A DNA stretch of 64,000 nt from Erpobdella octoculata. Its lineage: Eukaryota; Annelida; Clitellata; Hirudinida; Erpobdellidae. The stretch covers positions 248,001 to 312,000 of the forward strand of contig OZ022238.1 in NCBI GenBank assembly GCA_963978895.1, read 5' to 3'. Every line of letters begins with the position of its first letter. Positions within the stretch are counted from its first letter, which is position 1. Both the position numbers and the translations under genes were made by a program. Under the pieces are notes generated by a model. That model ran no database searches. It was given only the letters and a program-made list of their open reading frames with translations, and was not told the DNA's origin. This document shows positions 22,701 to 52,271 of the stretch, one piece after another.

Positions 22701-24545
22701 TCTGATCGGATTCTTTGTTTTTAATGTAACTTACATTTTTTTAGTTGTAGTCATTTTTTTATTTGTAGTCATTTTTTTATTTGTATCAATTTTATATACG
22801 TTCTATTTATTCTTTGATGTTTTCCTTTGTAACATTTAGTTGTCTGGCTGAATGTTATCACTACAACATGACTTGCGGAGTAAAGATTTGATCATTTAAT
22901 TGTTTTAAATATATAATTTAAGGCAGCGTGTGGGAGTTTAATTATTAACTATTTCAATTTATTTAAATGGTTTTGCAAAGAGTTCGCGGCAGTGGTTTGC
23001 CGCCACGAAACCAAAACCTTACAGATATTATTGATAACAAAGTTTTTGACACAAATTTACCTGTCTGAAAAAGTGTAAAAGCAAATAATAAGTTTTTTAT
23101 CATTTTGAATTACATTTTATAAAGTGCGGAATTTACATCAATTTTCATAATGAATGCCATTGTACTGATTTTAATAATGCCAACAATGTAACTATATTTG
23201 TTATTCAACAAACTGATTTATATTCTTATGGCATGAAAAGAACCCTGGCTTCGATTCTTTATCTTAAATGTAATATTGAAGTTTTTATCATCGCTGCTTG
23301 TTTTCAAGTCCCATTTGATAGAAATGTGTGTCCTATTGAGACTTGTTCAATGGCTGAACGTGTTTCATCAGACGTATTTTTTTCTGTTGTTTAGAATGTG
23401 GTTTACGTTGTTTAGTGAAATATGCTGTGTCGTCGTGTTTTAGGTGATTGTGGCGTAGCGGGTTTAATCCCCCCAACTGAGAAAAAAGGAATAAGGACCT
23501 TCTCTAAATATTGTTTAAAAGTAGTCCTGTCACAGCAACCTTCAAGCTCCATTACATCTATGTTGAGTCTGAAAATGTTTCCCTGTTTTTTTTCTTTTAG
23601 CTGAAATTAATAACGTGCAAATAATATGTTTTAACGCCAAGGTTTTTTTTTAATTTCATCTTTAGTACAACCATAATTTGTTTACTTAATTTTCTTCTTT
23701 AATAATCGGGAACTTGGAAGCTGAACCACAACCGATGGGATTTATGTTTTGTACTAAGTTAAAATTAATTGGGCGGTTGCGTGTTTCATTCATTAAACTA
23801 TTGAATGAAATCATATATTTTTTATTGTAAGTTTTAAACCATCACTTTAAGAAATCAAACTATTGTATGCAGTTTGTTGATATGCCGTTCAGCTATGTCT
23901 CAAATCAATCATTCACTGAAAATAGTCATAAACATGAAGTATTAATTTTTCCGAAGAAGGAGAGAAGCAATAAGGGGCATGACGTAAAGAAAAATTTTGT
24001 TATAAAAGGGATTAAACAATTTGAAAACGTATAAATTGTTTTCAAAAGGTAGTAAGAAAATAAATTAAAAATGATTGAATAAGTTGATTTTCTAAAACGA
24101 TAAAAGAATGCTAAAGATTTGATTAACATTAATGTTTTGTTTTATTAGGCTTTACTGCTTGTTCTATCAAATAGTGCTATTTACATATTATGTAACAGTC
24201 TTTTTTGCTCAAAATTATCATTTAGTAAATTATGAAAAAATAATATCTTAAAGGTTTTCTTGAGAGGCAAACATTTTTCTTGGAATGCTAAATTTGGTCT
24301 CTTTGAGGCAGTTGACCCAGTCATTTTACCCTTAGTCTCCCATGAAGCTACACCTATTTTCAAAATTTTAGAAAGTTATTGATATGTCAAATTTGTTGAC
24401 GTTCATTATAACAAAAAAACATATATTAATTCAGCTATGTTGAATTACTAATTTCAAAAAATGTATCGCTATATTATTAAATTTTAAAAACACGACGCTT
24501 GCAAACCTAAAATATGTGCAGTAGTTCAACTATAGCTTCTACAAG
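19729..24545. other. Intergenic stretch between copies A and B, no gene seen
   Basis: AT-rich DNA with transposon debris: a GTTACGATATCGCCAATTGTAT word (20336-20357) like one at 1961-1982, a CAGTGGCATAGCGTAGGGAT terminus-like segment (20973-20992), and the hexamer repeat at 21894-22270. No exon with D8C, VWD, EGF or PAN features was found. Confidence 0.6.
21894..22270 (+). repeat. Hexamer-containing interspersed repeat, copy 2
   Basis: Head TAGCGGGGTACCCGGCGTTT, then CCCGGGGTTCTTAGA and a long run of CGCTTTCCCGTTCC/CGCTCTTCCG-type units, ending in ACACTCAC repeats. Same family as 11076-11385 and 32491-32870. All long ORFs here are low complexity. Confidence 0.65.
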
Positions 24546-24646
24546 CCACAGTCATTTTGGAAAATCCAAGCTTCAATAAAGAAGTTAAAATACAATAAAA
24601 ACTGTGTTGTAAAGCATACTGAAATAAATTTTGTTGTGAACAGAAT
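24546..24646 (+). promoter_or_regulatory. Proximal promoter / 5'UTR of copy B
   Basis: CCACAGTCATTTTGGAAAA (24546-24564) matches the block before copy A at nearly the same distance from the ATG. Unlike the introns nearby, this stretch has stayed alignable between the two copies. Confidence 0.4.
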
Positions 24647-35690
<11,044 letters not shown>

Positions 35691-35895
35691 GTGAGTTTAA
35701 AACCACAGCGGGGAATGGCATACCCGTGTGGTGGATTATTTTGCTATATAGTTGCAATATATCTATGAGCAATAAACAAGAAACCCGTAAAAAACTTCTG
35801 TTTTAAAAAAATCCTTTACAATCTTGCAATTCGGTGACTTAAAGGGTTTTGCAAAACATTTTTTTAATAATAGGAAGTCTATGAGATGCTAAAAC

Positions 35896-35985
35896 ATTGA
35901 CCACAGTTTTCTAAATACTTAATATGTGAAGTATGTGAGGATTGAAAATTTAGGAAAGTCTCGAATCCAAATAAAATAAACAAAC
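35896..35985 (+). repeat. Dispersed ATGTGAAGTATGTGA repeat, copy 3
   Basis: Contains CATTGACCACAGTTTTCTAA and ATGTGAAGTATGTGAGGATT followed by TCTCGAATCC. It lies shortly after the last recognised exon of copy B, at the edge of the rearranged region. Confidence 0.45.
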
Positions 35986-36236
35986 TTTTTATTAAAAATT
36001 TGAAAATTATACGTTGCTTTTCTTTTAAATTAAATGAAAAAGTAAAGTTTGTTTTTCTACATAAAATTCGTAATTATTTAAATTTTTAAAAGTTTAATTG
36101 ATTTTATTTTATAATTCACTCTAATGTTGTCGAATTAATCTTAAAATTTATTAAAATGTAAAGTCCGCAGCAGCAAATAAGCTCACAAATTTTTAACTCC
36201 ATTGTAAAAATTGAAAATTTAAGCTATTTACAAATT

Positions 36237-36260
36237 ATATATATTATATATATATAAATT

Positions 36261-36321
<61 letters not shown>
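36237..36321. repeat. (TA)n microsatellite ending the gypsy fragment
   Basis: TA run directly abutting the reverse-transcriptase sequence; the frame passes from VDFADAY into Tyr-Ile repeats. Confidence 0.85.
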
Positions 36322-36324
<3 letters not shown>

Positions 36325-38030
36325 TATGCATCAGCAAAATCTACTTGAATAAACCAAGCTCCTTGGTTTAATTTTGAAAAAATTTCATCCGGTGTTGGAA
36401 GTGGATGTTGGTGCATCTCAAGCGCGTCGTTAAGGCCTGTTTTAAAATCAGCACAGATGCGCACCGTTCCTGCTTTTCTTTGGAACAACCACAATCGGTG
36501 CGCCCAGTGACGGTATTCAACTCTTTTAAGAACTCCTACATTTACTAGTCTTTCAAGTTCCATACTGGTTATTTCTTCGTAAGCAAAAGGTATTTTTCGT
36601 GGTCTGCAAAATGTTGGCTGAGACTCTGACTTAAGGAGCAATCTTGCTTTATTTTTACTGCAATGGCCCAAATTCTTTTTTGAAAACATTTGGAAACTCT
36701 GTTTGTAACCGCACAGCTAAACTGTTTACTTCCTGCGAAAGCTTTTCTGCGACAGAACAACAGATTGCCTCAAACGCTTTCATTATTGGTGGATGTTGAT
36801 CCATCCATTCAATTCCTAGAAGTTGTGTTGTGTTTTTGGCCACAAAACAGCATCTATTGCCTGTGAATCCTGCGCCCGAAAATTAATTTAGTTTGAAATT
36901 CACCTAGTACTTTTGTTGTTGCTTTATCTAGCCTTGATGAACCAATCTTCACCCAAGTTTTTGTACTGATGATTGTGACATCGGCTCCGGAGTCCAGTTG
37001 TATCCTAATTTCGACATCACCAAATTTCACCGTGGTGTATCTTCAATTCGCTGCTATAATTGTTCGCTTGCTGGGAAATGTCTTGACTTGCTGTGTTTTG
37101 TGTTGTCTATACGACGGACTTGGACTCCTCCTTAAATTTGGGCTTCTCTTTCTACCAAAATGTCTTTTGGGACTTTTATCACTAGTTCTACAGTTGGCAG
37201 TCAAATGTCCCGGTTTTCCACAGCGCAAACAAACATTTTTGTTTACGGGTGAACCCCGGATTTCTTGGCTGAATGATTTTTTAGGTGATCTTTCTGAATA
37301 ATGATTAACCTTACTAACTAAGGTTTCTGAAATCATCATTTGTTCTGTATGTAACAGTTTTATCCTTTCACATTCTTCAATAAGCTCTTCCAGTGAGCAC
37401 TCTTGTTCTACCCTGAGCAGTAATTTGTGCTTAATGTTTAAATATTTTGGATCCTTCAATCCCCATATAAAATGTAAGCACATACTGGCTTATTTTGTAA
37501 ATTTTTCCCAGTGTGCTTCGTTGATGAATGCTTTTTTTTTTATTACCAAACAGTTTTTCTATCCAACCTTTTGTCTCCTCATAGCTTAGACTCTCGAATG
37601 TTCTCGGCAATATACTACCCTTAAGTAGCGTGTATTCGTTTTGTTGAAGCTTCCCGGTGAGAATTGCTCTTTTTTCTGAATCGCTCATTGATGCGCCTCA
37701 AATCGCCCAATCCAATCAGTGAATGTAAGTCCTTGATCTGGATCGTAAAAAATTTGCTCATTTCATTTGTAGAGGTTTGGTCTTACTTTGACGGATCTAT
37801 TGTCCTGCATCATTGAGATTAACTGAAGAAATTTTTTTTCAGTTTCTTTTTTTTTAATTCTCTTTTCAAGTTTTCTCGAGCTTCTTTTTCAAGTTTTTCT
37901 TGTTTTTCTTGAGCTTCTTTTTCAAGTTTTTCTTCTTTTTCTTGAGCTTCTTTATCAATTAATTTCTGATCAATCAGCAGAAAACGACCGATCAGAAAAT
38001 GGCAATAATACGTAATGTCTATAAATAGAC
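36322..38030 (-). pseudogene. Ty3/gypsy retroelement fragment (gag, protease, start of RT)
   Basis: On the minus strand, from high to low coordinates: a charged gag N-terminus (EKEAQEKQEKLEKEA) and FYDPDQGLTFTDWIGRFEAH; a capsid-like part; a zinc knuckle CLRCGKPGHLTANC (about 37180-37240); a retropepsin LDSGADVTII (about 36970-37000); a linker; then reverse transcriptase with ADFKTGLNDAL and VDFADAY at the first catalytic Asp. Frames shift at least twice and stops interrupt gag. All of RT after motif A, RNase H and integrase are missing, cut at a TA microsatellite. The family resembles K02A2.6-type elements. It sits where the 3' half of copy B would be expected. Confidence 0.75.
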
Positions 38031-38032
38031 TG

Positions 38033-38383
38033 TTTTTACCAATGCTTTTATTAACTCGTCGTCTCTGTTTCTCTGTCTGTCTGTTTCTCTGTCTGTTTCA
38101 AATCTTGCAATCAATTTTTGAGTCACTTCCTGACGATAGATTTTTTTCAACTTTTGCATACATGCTCAAAATAGAAGACAATGCAATATTCAATTATTAG
38201 TTTTACAATAAGTCAATTAATTTAGTTAATTTTAATTATTTTCGATATTTCGATATAATTAAGATATTTCGACTTTAATATAAAATAAAAGAGTAATATA
38301 AGAAAAAATTGATTGCAAAATTTGTGTTTTAATTACATATAAGAGTATTGGTTTTAAAAATTCGTTTTTAATTTACTTGTTTC
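38033..38383 (-). repeat. LTR-like block beside gypsy gag
   Basis: Inverted match of 4859-5222. Its position just upstream of gag on the minus strand is where a 5' LTR would be. The charged gag run starts about 55 nt further on. Confidence 0.45.
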
Positions 38384-39163
38384 TCTTATCTGCTTGCTGC
38401 AATGAGTTGCTTGTTTCCATACATTTAGGTTCGAAAGTCCAAAAATTACTATGTTTTTTTTGGTCTATGGTTTTTTTTGTTTCTACAAAATTTTTATTAT
38501 TAACTTCATTTGAATGTATCAGGCAGACCGTTGTCATCTTCACAGGACGAAGCATAGAGAACGAAGGATCAATTATCAATTGTTATGTATAAAAAAACAA
38601 TAATAAAATAATAATGTTTAAATAAAAACAAATAATAAAAAGTAAAATTATCATTACATTTATTTTTTTAGAGACTTTCCTAACGATCTACTCTACATGA
38701 CCCGATCCCACAGTTTTTTTGCCTAATGGCATTGGGAATTTCCTTCTGGGAAAAACCTGTCCAGCTGACTTGCTTACTCCTACTTCTTCGTCATTGAAAA
38801 ACACAAACAAAAACAATTTCTGGGTTTTTTGAGAATCCATCAACGCTGCTATGACCGAACAGTGTGTGCAGTATAAAAGTATAAATTATAAATGATGATA
38901 TCGGTATGAAATTGAACGTTGGAAGGTACTTTTCGTCAGTTGATTGGAGTCTTGAAAAGTAGTATAAATGAAATGGATATGATTAAAAAAATTTATATTG
39001 AAATTTTGGACATTCTCATCGTCATTCGACTTGAATTGATATGATAAGCAGATATTATCATAAATAACTTACTAATTGGCGTAACAGAATTAGCAGAATA
39101 ACAAATCTTGATTTCTGGATAGATTTATGAATTTTTCTTAATGACAATATCACGTACTATATT
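38384..39163. other. Upstream region of the + strand triple-SPRY gene
   Basis: No gene recognised. The paralogous minus-strand gene has a first exon of 60 residues starting MDTFLKG; no homologue was found here, so that exon is lost, diverged or further away. Confidence 0.45.
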
Positions 39164-46399
<7,236 letters not shown>

Positions 46400-46699
46400 C
46401 TTCTTTGCTCTAATAGACTTTATGCTCATATGTTCAATTTGTTCAAACATGTTCAAAGAATGGTTCCTTGTCTTTCGCACAGGTTCTGTCTATCGTGTCT
46501 CTCTAAATACGTACAAGAACAAGTAACAGATAAAATGTCCGAAATGTTCCATCTCTTACAATTTACCAGAAGGAAAAGTTTCCTGTTTGCCGAAGAATAC
46601 TTTCGTTGCCCAGCTGTTAGATATCAGAAAAGCACAACTGAAAAGTGCAGAAATGAAATTGAATTTTCAAAAAACATTATTTATTTGTGTTTATGATAA

Positions 46700-47905
46700 A
46701 TAACATCTATAAAATGGTCTTTCATTTGTTCTAGTTTAGGAATGTTGTTAGTAATTGTGTTTGTTGGTTTTTATCTTGGTAAATTTATAACATTCATAAT
46801 ATTTGATGTTCTAGTCTTTTTTAGATCATTTTGGTTTTTTTTTTATTCAAGTTGACTTTTTATACAAACTTTTTTGTATATATCAGCAAACTTGTTATAG
46901 TTTATCAAAGTTTTAATTCATTATTGTTGAATAACTGCATTTGTAATTTTCAAATCTCTCGTATTACTTCCACCGATAGTTTTGCTTTTTATGGTTTTAA
47001 TTACTGGTGGATGCATTCAATTCTAAATGTACTGTCAGTTGTCAGCAGTTACTTTTTTAATGTAGCCTACTCATGTAAAAAAATATACGTATAGATACTT
47101 AGGTACGTACTAGCGTTAGAAGCAACTAAGAAAAAGTTAAAAAGTCCAGAATTTTGAAAGTACTTTTTGGTTATTATATAGTAAAAATGATATTTTTGAA
47201 TAGCAAATGTAGAAAAAACCAAATATTTCGTAGAAAACGTAAGTTTTTGGTGTGTATTATATACATTGGCGGATCCAAGGGAGGCGGTGGGGGTAATCGC
47301 CCCCCCTCCACTTTGCGCAGTAAAATTATTTTTTAAGTTATTAATAAGTAACACTAAAGGAAACAATTTTAAATTTTAATCTTTTAATCAGCAACCTCAA
47401 GAAAAGTTTTTTAAAGTGTCCATTACAGGGGGACAAGGAGTGGCTCAAGCTCCCCCAGGCCAAAATCGGAAGGCCCTCCAATTTTTCAAAATTCGATGAG
47501 TTTTTCTTTGGGTAGGGGGGTGCTATTCATAAACTTATTTTTTTAACATTTGCTTAAACTGGTTTGAGACTGAGTTTGACTATCTTCAGTTTGCAGTCTT
47601 TCTTTTCTTTCATTAATTAATGATTGAAGATACCAAACAAAGACTGCAGACTAAAGATAGCTTCCTGCCTTTTTTTTATATAGTGTCTGTGTTTTAGCGC
47701 TACTGAACGATAGCAAATAGCGCTATACAAATTTAACTGATTGGTTGAATGATTGTTACCTTGGTGACGGGTGTATAACTGTGAATTTAGTTAAAAATTA
47801 TAGGCATCTCTTTTTATGTACAAATAAATTTTATACACTATTTAATTATTCATATATTTAATAGCTAATAATAAAAATATTTACTATTAGCTATACGACT
47901 AATTA
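46700..47905. other. Non-coding stretch at the centre of the mirror
   Basis: No gene recognised. It holds transposon-terminus-like words (CATTGGCGGATCCAAGGGAG at about 47265, CTCCCCCAGGCCAAAATCGG at about 47450) and a LINE-tail-like AGCGCTATACAAATTTAACT (47721-47740) followed by TGATTGGTTGAATGATTG. Confidence 0.45.
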
Positions 47906-50900
47906 GTTATTATTATTATTATTATTATTTTTATTTAACGTGCTCTCTAAAAAGAAAAATTTCTCAGAGCACGAGGCGGCAGTGCCAAAATAAACGAACG
48001 AACAGAATCACACATCAGAAACAAAAAGGGTCAATATCCGTTCGTCATACGAAGAAAAAAATGAGTTTTAAGTCGTTTCCTAAAAACATAAACGCTATCG
48101 ACACACGCCGGATCGGTAAGTTCAATCGGTAGATTGTTCCAGGTAGTTGGACAAGAAACTGCGAAAGCCCTCGGTCCAAACGTCCTGGTTGCGCAGGAAG
48201 GAACAAGAAGCTGACCGGAAGAAGCCGAGCGAAGGTGAGATCGGCCAGGAAACTGAGTCACCGGAATGCACAGACCGGAGAGGTATGACGGCGCAGAACC
48301 ATGGAGGCATCGGTACGCAGTGAGAGATAGCTTGAAGTCGATACGCGCCTGCATGTTCAGCCAGTGTAGTCGGTCGTGAATCGCTTTAGTGACATGACCG
48401 TATCGAGGCAATCGGAGAATCAGCCTAGCCGTGGCACGCATGACACCATCAAGCCGCCTCATTAACAGATCCGGTATTCCACTGAGTAGACAATTACAAT
48501 AATCAAGTCTAGACAAGATCAAAGCGCGGGCAAGTGCATGCGAAGAATCGACCGTGAGGGATTTGCGAACTGACCTCATCTGTCGTAGATGGTAGTAACT
48601 GGTGTTGACCAATTTTGCAACGTGTTCGCTGAAAGTCAGTTGAGAATCTATGATGACCCCAAGATTGCGAACCCTATCGGCGAGACGAATGATGTTTCCA
48701 GCTATATTGATCTCGTCAAAGGTGCAGTGCAACCGACGTCTAGAGGATCCCAGTAGAATGACCTCTGTCTTAGAGGCATTTAACTTTAGTCGATTGCATT
48801 TCATCCATTCCATTATCTCCGAAACGCAGCCGTCCAATCTGTCCGCGAGCACACCGATACTCTCAGTGCCGCAATGATCGTAGATTTGTAGATCATCAGC
48901 ATAACCATGAATATTGAAACCACGTTGGGCAACCAGGGCAAAAACATCTGAAATGTATGCAATGAAGAATAGCGGTCCTAGAATTGAACCTTGTGGAACA
49001 CCACACACAATCGAGGACCAACCAGAAAGGATACCTCCATAACGAACACACTGCCTCCGATCGCAAAGATACGAACCGATCCACCGAAGAGCAACAGAAT
49101 CAATGCCAAATGTACGCTCCAATCTGGTCACGAGGATTCCATGATCAACGCAATCGAATGCAGCGCTGAGATCGAGCATAGCGAGCAGTGTTACCATCCC
49201 TCGATCGGTTGCCAAGAGAACATCCGAAGTAACCTTGAGCAATGCAGTTTCCGTCGAACGGCACCTCCGATAGGCAGACTGATGCTCCGGTAGAAGGTTG
49301 TGTCCATCCAGGTGATGTTGAATTTGTTTGTTAACCGCCCGTTCCAAAACCTTAGAGATGAACTGAAGATTCGAAACTGGGCGATAACTGGCAGGCAGAG
49401 AAACATCCAGCGTAGATTTTTTCAAGATTGGCGTGACCTCGGCCACTCTGAATGGGACCGGAAAGTGACCAGTGTCCAACGATTTATTAAACAGATCTGT
49501 AACAAATGGGGCCAAGGTTTCTGAAAATTCTTTGATGAGCCATGTTGGCGCCGGGTCTAGACCACATGACTTGTTTGGAGAGTTCTTAATTAGGTCCCTG
49601 ACGTCATCCTTAGTAAGAGTCGCAAAATTGCTGAAACGTTCTCCAGAGAAGGTGTTGAACTCAGGCGTATCCGAATCAAGGGTAGACGCTCGGACGTCCG
49701 TGACCTTCTTCTCAAAAGAGCTCATGAATTGCTCTGCAGTCAGACCATCCTGAAGAATGAAAGATCGTTTCTTTCCCATCACGGCAGACAAATTTCTCCA
49801 CAGCTTGCTTGCGTTTCCTGCACTCTCCGCAATCGTATTTTGCCAGTACGCATCCTGTGCTCTCCTATAAAAATCCTGGCAAAAACGTAACTGCGCAACC
49901 CATTTATCACGGTCAGAGATCAGTCGGGTTCTTCTGTAAATTCTTTCAAGAGAACGAGCTTTTCGTTTCTGCTCGCCGCAAGCAGTATTGAACCATGGAG
50001 TGATCGGACGATAATTTCTCAAGGCTGACCGACGTGGAGCATGCTTCTCAACAAGATCGGTCAGTATTCTGTTGTACATCGTAGCCATTTCATCCGGTCC
50101 AAGGCCGCTCCAGCTGCTGTCCTCAGTGCAGAGTTTGCTTGATTTGAGATCCTGTAAAAAAAGATCACGATCAAAGGTCTTCCATGCCCTGCCTGTTACC
50201 ATTAGTGATACAGGAATTGGTTTCATGAGTGGCAGTCTTGAAATGATGAGAGAATGATCGGACACAGATGGAACATACACTTCACAAGCAACAGAAGATG
50301 ACTGAGCTGGGTCCTTCGTGATGACAACGTCTAAGGTATGTCCGGCTTTGTGGGTTGGTGAAGAAATATTCTGGACAAGGCCGAAGCAATCCACGATCGT
50401 GTTGAATTTCATTGTCCATACATCATCCGGTTTGTCCAAGTGAATGTTGATATCTCCAACGACAAGAATATGGCAGCTGTGAACAGTTAATTCTTCAAGC
50501 ATCTGGCTGAAATCCTCCAAGAACTGGTCAGAAACTCGTTCACTTCCAGGCCGGTAAATGACCACAGCAATTGTTCTAACACTCCTTAAGATAAGCATCA
50601 CAGAAACGAATTCAAAAGTCTCCACTTTGCTGGTAAGATTCATTCGGCGGGCTTTGCACGATTCTTTGCAAATCCATGCAACCCCGCCCCCCAGTAGACG
50701 ACCAGATTGCATCTTATGTGTAGCAGACCTCGCCAAACGTTTTCGTTCTCGTGCCTGATCCACGCACGTGTATCCATCCGGTGTGATTCTTGCGAGAGTG
50801 ATGTCTTCTGATGATTCGTGAAAAGTTACGTAAGAAATATGGTTACGGCCTATATAGAGCCTCGTCCAATCACACTGCATTTCAGAATCAGTGAGTGACG
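47906..50900 (-). mobile_element. CR1-group non-LTR retrotransposon, nearly complete
   Basis: Minus-strand element ending in an (ATT)n-type tail at 47908-47932, with a single open frame (48031-50880). Base composition is close to balanced and clearly unlike the AT-rich flanks. The 5' end appears truncated near the start of the endonuclease domain. I could not define target-site duplications. It lies between the two RING copies. Confidence 0.8.
48031..50880 (-). CDS. LINE endonuclease-reverse transcriptase polyprotein
   Basis: 949 residues without a stop. Apurinic-type endonuclease: VGDINIHLD and VSDHSLI, the catalytic Asp/His blocks, in the first 210 residues. Reverse transcriptase: YRPVSNLQFISKVLER, AMLDLSAAFDCVDH (motif A), GVPQGSILGPLFF, and HGYADDLQIY with the YADD catalytic box; then SRLDYCNCLLSGIP and a terminal FRKRLKTHFF. 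Together these copy the element's RNA at a nicked target. The EN N-terminus (usual catalytic Asn and Glu region) is missing, so the first Met is probably not the native start. An uninterrupted frame suggests a fairly recent insertion. Confidence 0.85.
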   Translation of the reverse strand: MQCDWTRLYIGRNHISYVTFHESSEDITLARITPDGYTCVDQARERKRLARSATHKMQSGRLLGGGVAWICKESCKARRMNLTSKVETFEFVSVMLILRSVRTIAVVIYRPGSERVSDQFLEDFSQMLEELTVHSCHILVVGDINIHLDKPDDVWTMKFNTIVDCFGLVQNISSPTHKAGHTLDVVITKDPAQSSSVACEVYVPSVSDHSLIISRLPLMKPIPVSLMVTGRAWKTFDRDLFLQDLKSSKLCTEDSSWSGLGPDEMATMYNRILTDLVEKHAPRRSALRNYRPITPWFNTACGEQKRKARSLERIYRRTRLISDRDKWVAQLRFCQDFYRRAQDAYWQNTIAESAGNASKLWRNLSAVMGKKRSFILQDGLTAEQFMSSFEKKVTDVRASTLDSDTPEFNTFSGERFSNFATLTKDDVRDLIKNSPNKSCGLDPAPTWLIKEFSETLAPFVTDLFNKSLDTGHFPVPFRVAEVTPILKKSTLDVSLPASYRPVSNLQFISKVLERAVNKQIQHHLDGHNLLPEHQSAYRRCRSTETALLKVTSDVLLATDRGMVTLLAMLDLSAAFDCVDHGILVTRLERTFGIDSVALRWIGSYLCDRRQCVRYGGILSGWSSIVCGVPQGSILGPLFFIAYISDVFALVAQRGFNIHGYADDLQIYDHCGTESIGVLADRLDGCVSEIMEWMKCNRLKLNASKTEVILLGSSRRRLHCTFDEINIAGNIIRLADRVRNLGVIIDSQLTFSEHVAKLVNTSYYHLRQMRSVRKSLTVDSSHALARALILSRLDYCNCLLSGIPDLLMRRLDGVMRATARLILRLPRYGHVTKAIHDRLHWLNMQARIDFKLSLTAYRCLHGSAPSYLSGLCIPVTQFPGRSHLRSASSGQLLVPSCATRTFGPRAFAVSCPTTWNNLPIELTDPACVDSVYVFRKRLKTHFFLRMTNGY

Positions 50901-51534
50901 AGGGTTGTTATTATATCTAATATTGCAAAATTACAATACTCATTTCATGTTAAAATCCATTTTCAGATTTCATTTATTAACAATATTTTAATGCCAAAAC
51001 AAGCAAAATTTGATCCATATAGAAAATTCTCGGTGATGTGAAAACCATATGTAAACTATGAAACATTACTACTGTGGTGCATCTACAAAATTGATTTACG
51101 TGTAATGCAAACATACAGAAAGTAATAGTAAAAATTTAAACGATGAGCTATTATGTTCAAATGTTGTTTGTGACAAATCCTTGTTCCAGGCTTAAAGGCT
51201 ACCGGAAATTACGACTAATGCAAACGCAGGACAAATTAGCAACAACGAATAAGCAATTCAATAAACTTTAACAAACTTAAATTTTATATAGAAAAAGTTG
51301 ATATACAAAATTGAAGTAAAAAGAACAAGCTAAATTTATCAACAACAAAAGACCGGGACAGGACATGCATGATTATGAACGTTATTAATTTACTAAGATA
51401 ATAATAAATGACGAGCACAATTAATAACAACATTCGTTGTAAACAAGAACAAATAAAAGATCGTTATTAATTATAGAAATTATTTAACACAAATGCAAAT
51501 AAATGTTGCCTTGATTTTTCCGTTACATGAAGTT

Positions 51535-51876
51535 TCAATTCAACTTCATTTCTGAACCTTTCAGCTGTGCTCTTCTGATATCTAACAGCTGAGCAACGAA
51601 AGTGTTCTTCGGCAAACAGGAAACTTTTCCTTCGGGCAAATTGTAAGAGATGGAACATATCGGACATTTTATCATTTTGTTTGTCGCTTGTTCTTGCACG
51701 TATTTAGAGAGGCACGACAGACAGAACGTGTGCGAAAGACAAGGAAGCATCCTCGGATCTTCGAATATGTTCATACAAATCGGACACTCGAACATGCTAT
51801 CGTCGACGTAGAGACCTGTCTTTTGGTCCGAGGCCTGCGAATAGAATTTCGAGATATTCTGGCAACATTCAATCAA
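51535..51876 (-). CDS. Small RING-finger protein
   Basis: 113 residues. A C3HC4-type RING lies at about 29-75: FECPICMNIFEDPRMLPC, then LSHTFCLSC, then KCPIC, closest in style to TRIM-family RINGs. It is followed by LPEGKVSCLPKNTFVAQLLD, the usual post-RING helix. RINGs of this type are generally E3 ubiquitin ligase modules recruiting an E2. No B-box, coiled coil or SPRY follows in the same frame. It lies 395 nt behind the stop of the minus-strand triple-SPRY gene on the same strand. The first five codons (to 51862) border LINE-tail-like DNA, and a CAG acceptor at 51859-51861 could make the rest a downstream exon, so the start is uncertain. Confidence 0.65.
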   Translation of the reverse strand: MIECCQNISKFYSQASDQKTGLYVDDSMFECPICMNIFEDPRMLPCLSHTFCLSCLSKYVQEQATNKMIKCPICSISYNLPEGKVSCLPKNTFVAQLLDIRRAQLKGSEMKLN

Positions 51877-51960
51877 TCAATTGGTAACTTTTTATAGCAC
51901 TATTTCAGGCCCTACGAGAGGGGGTGCACACACAGGGGCCCAGGAAAGTTCAGGGGCCCA
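51866..51960. repeat. LINE-tail-like scrap and G-rich word
   Basis: TCAATCAATCAATTGGTAAC then TTTATAGCACTATTTCAGGC resembles the tail of the LINE at 25126-25170 (TCAATCAATCAATTATTTCT, TAGCGCTATTTCC). It overlaps the first codons of the RING ORF, so the ORF's start may have been remodelled by an insertion. Confidence 0.4.
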
Positions 51961-52271
51961 TGAGCAGTAGATATAATAATTTAATTAAGTAAACATATTA
52001 AATTTGTGAGTTGTTTATTAAAAATTTTTTGGAAGAGGATAAGCACTACCAGCTACAGCCCTCCTGGACATCATTTTGGGAAGAAAAATAAGAAGAGGGT
52101 TTCGAAAACTTAACTCGTGTTTCAGATTGAAAACAGGGAACAGAAAAAGGTTTTGCACCAACATACTACATTTCTCTCCAGGGCCTTGCGCTACTCAAGC
52201 CAGTGGCAGTAACGCTCGGTCATCGGGAACCGATCAAACTAAGACCGCAAAACAGAACAACAAAGCAAAGA

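Noticed and set aside
24181..24363. Small minus-strand ORF upstream of copy B
   Set aside because: Short, no motif and no supporting splice sites.
48650..50758. Numerous + strand ORFs opposite the LINE
   Set aside because: Shadow frames of the GC-balanced LINE coding strand.
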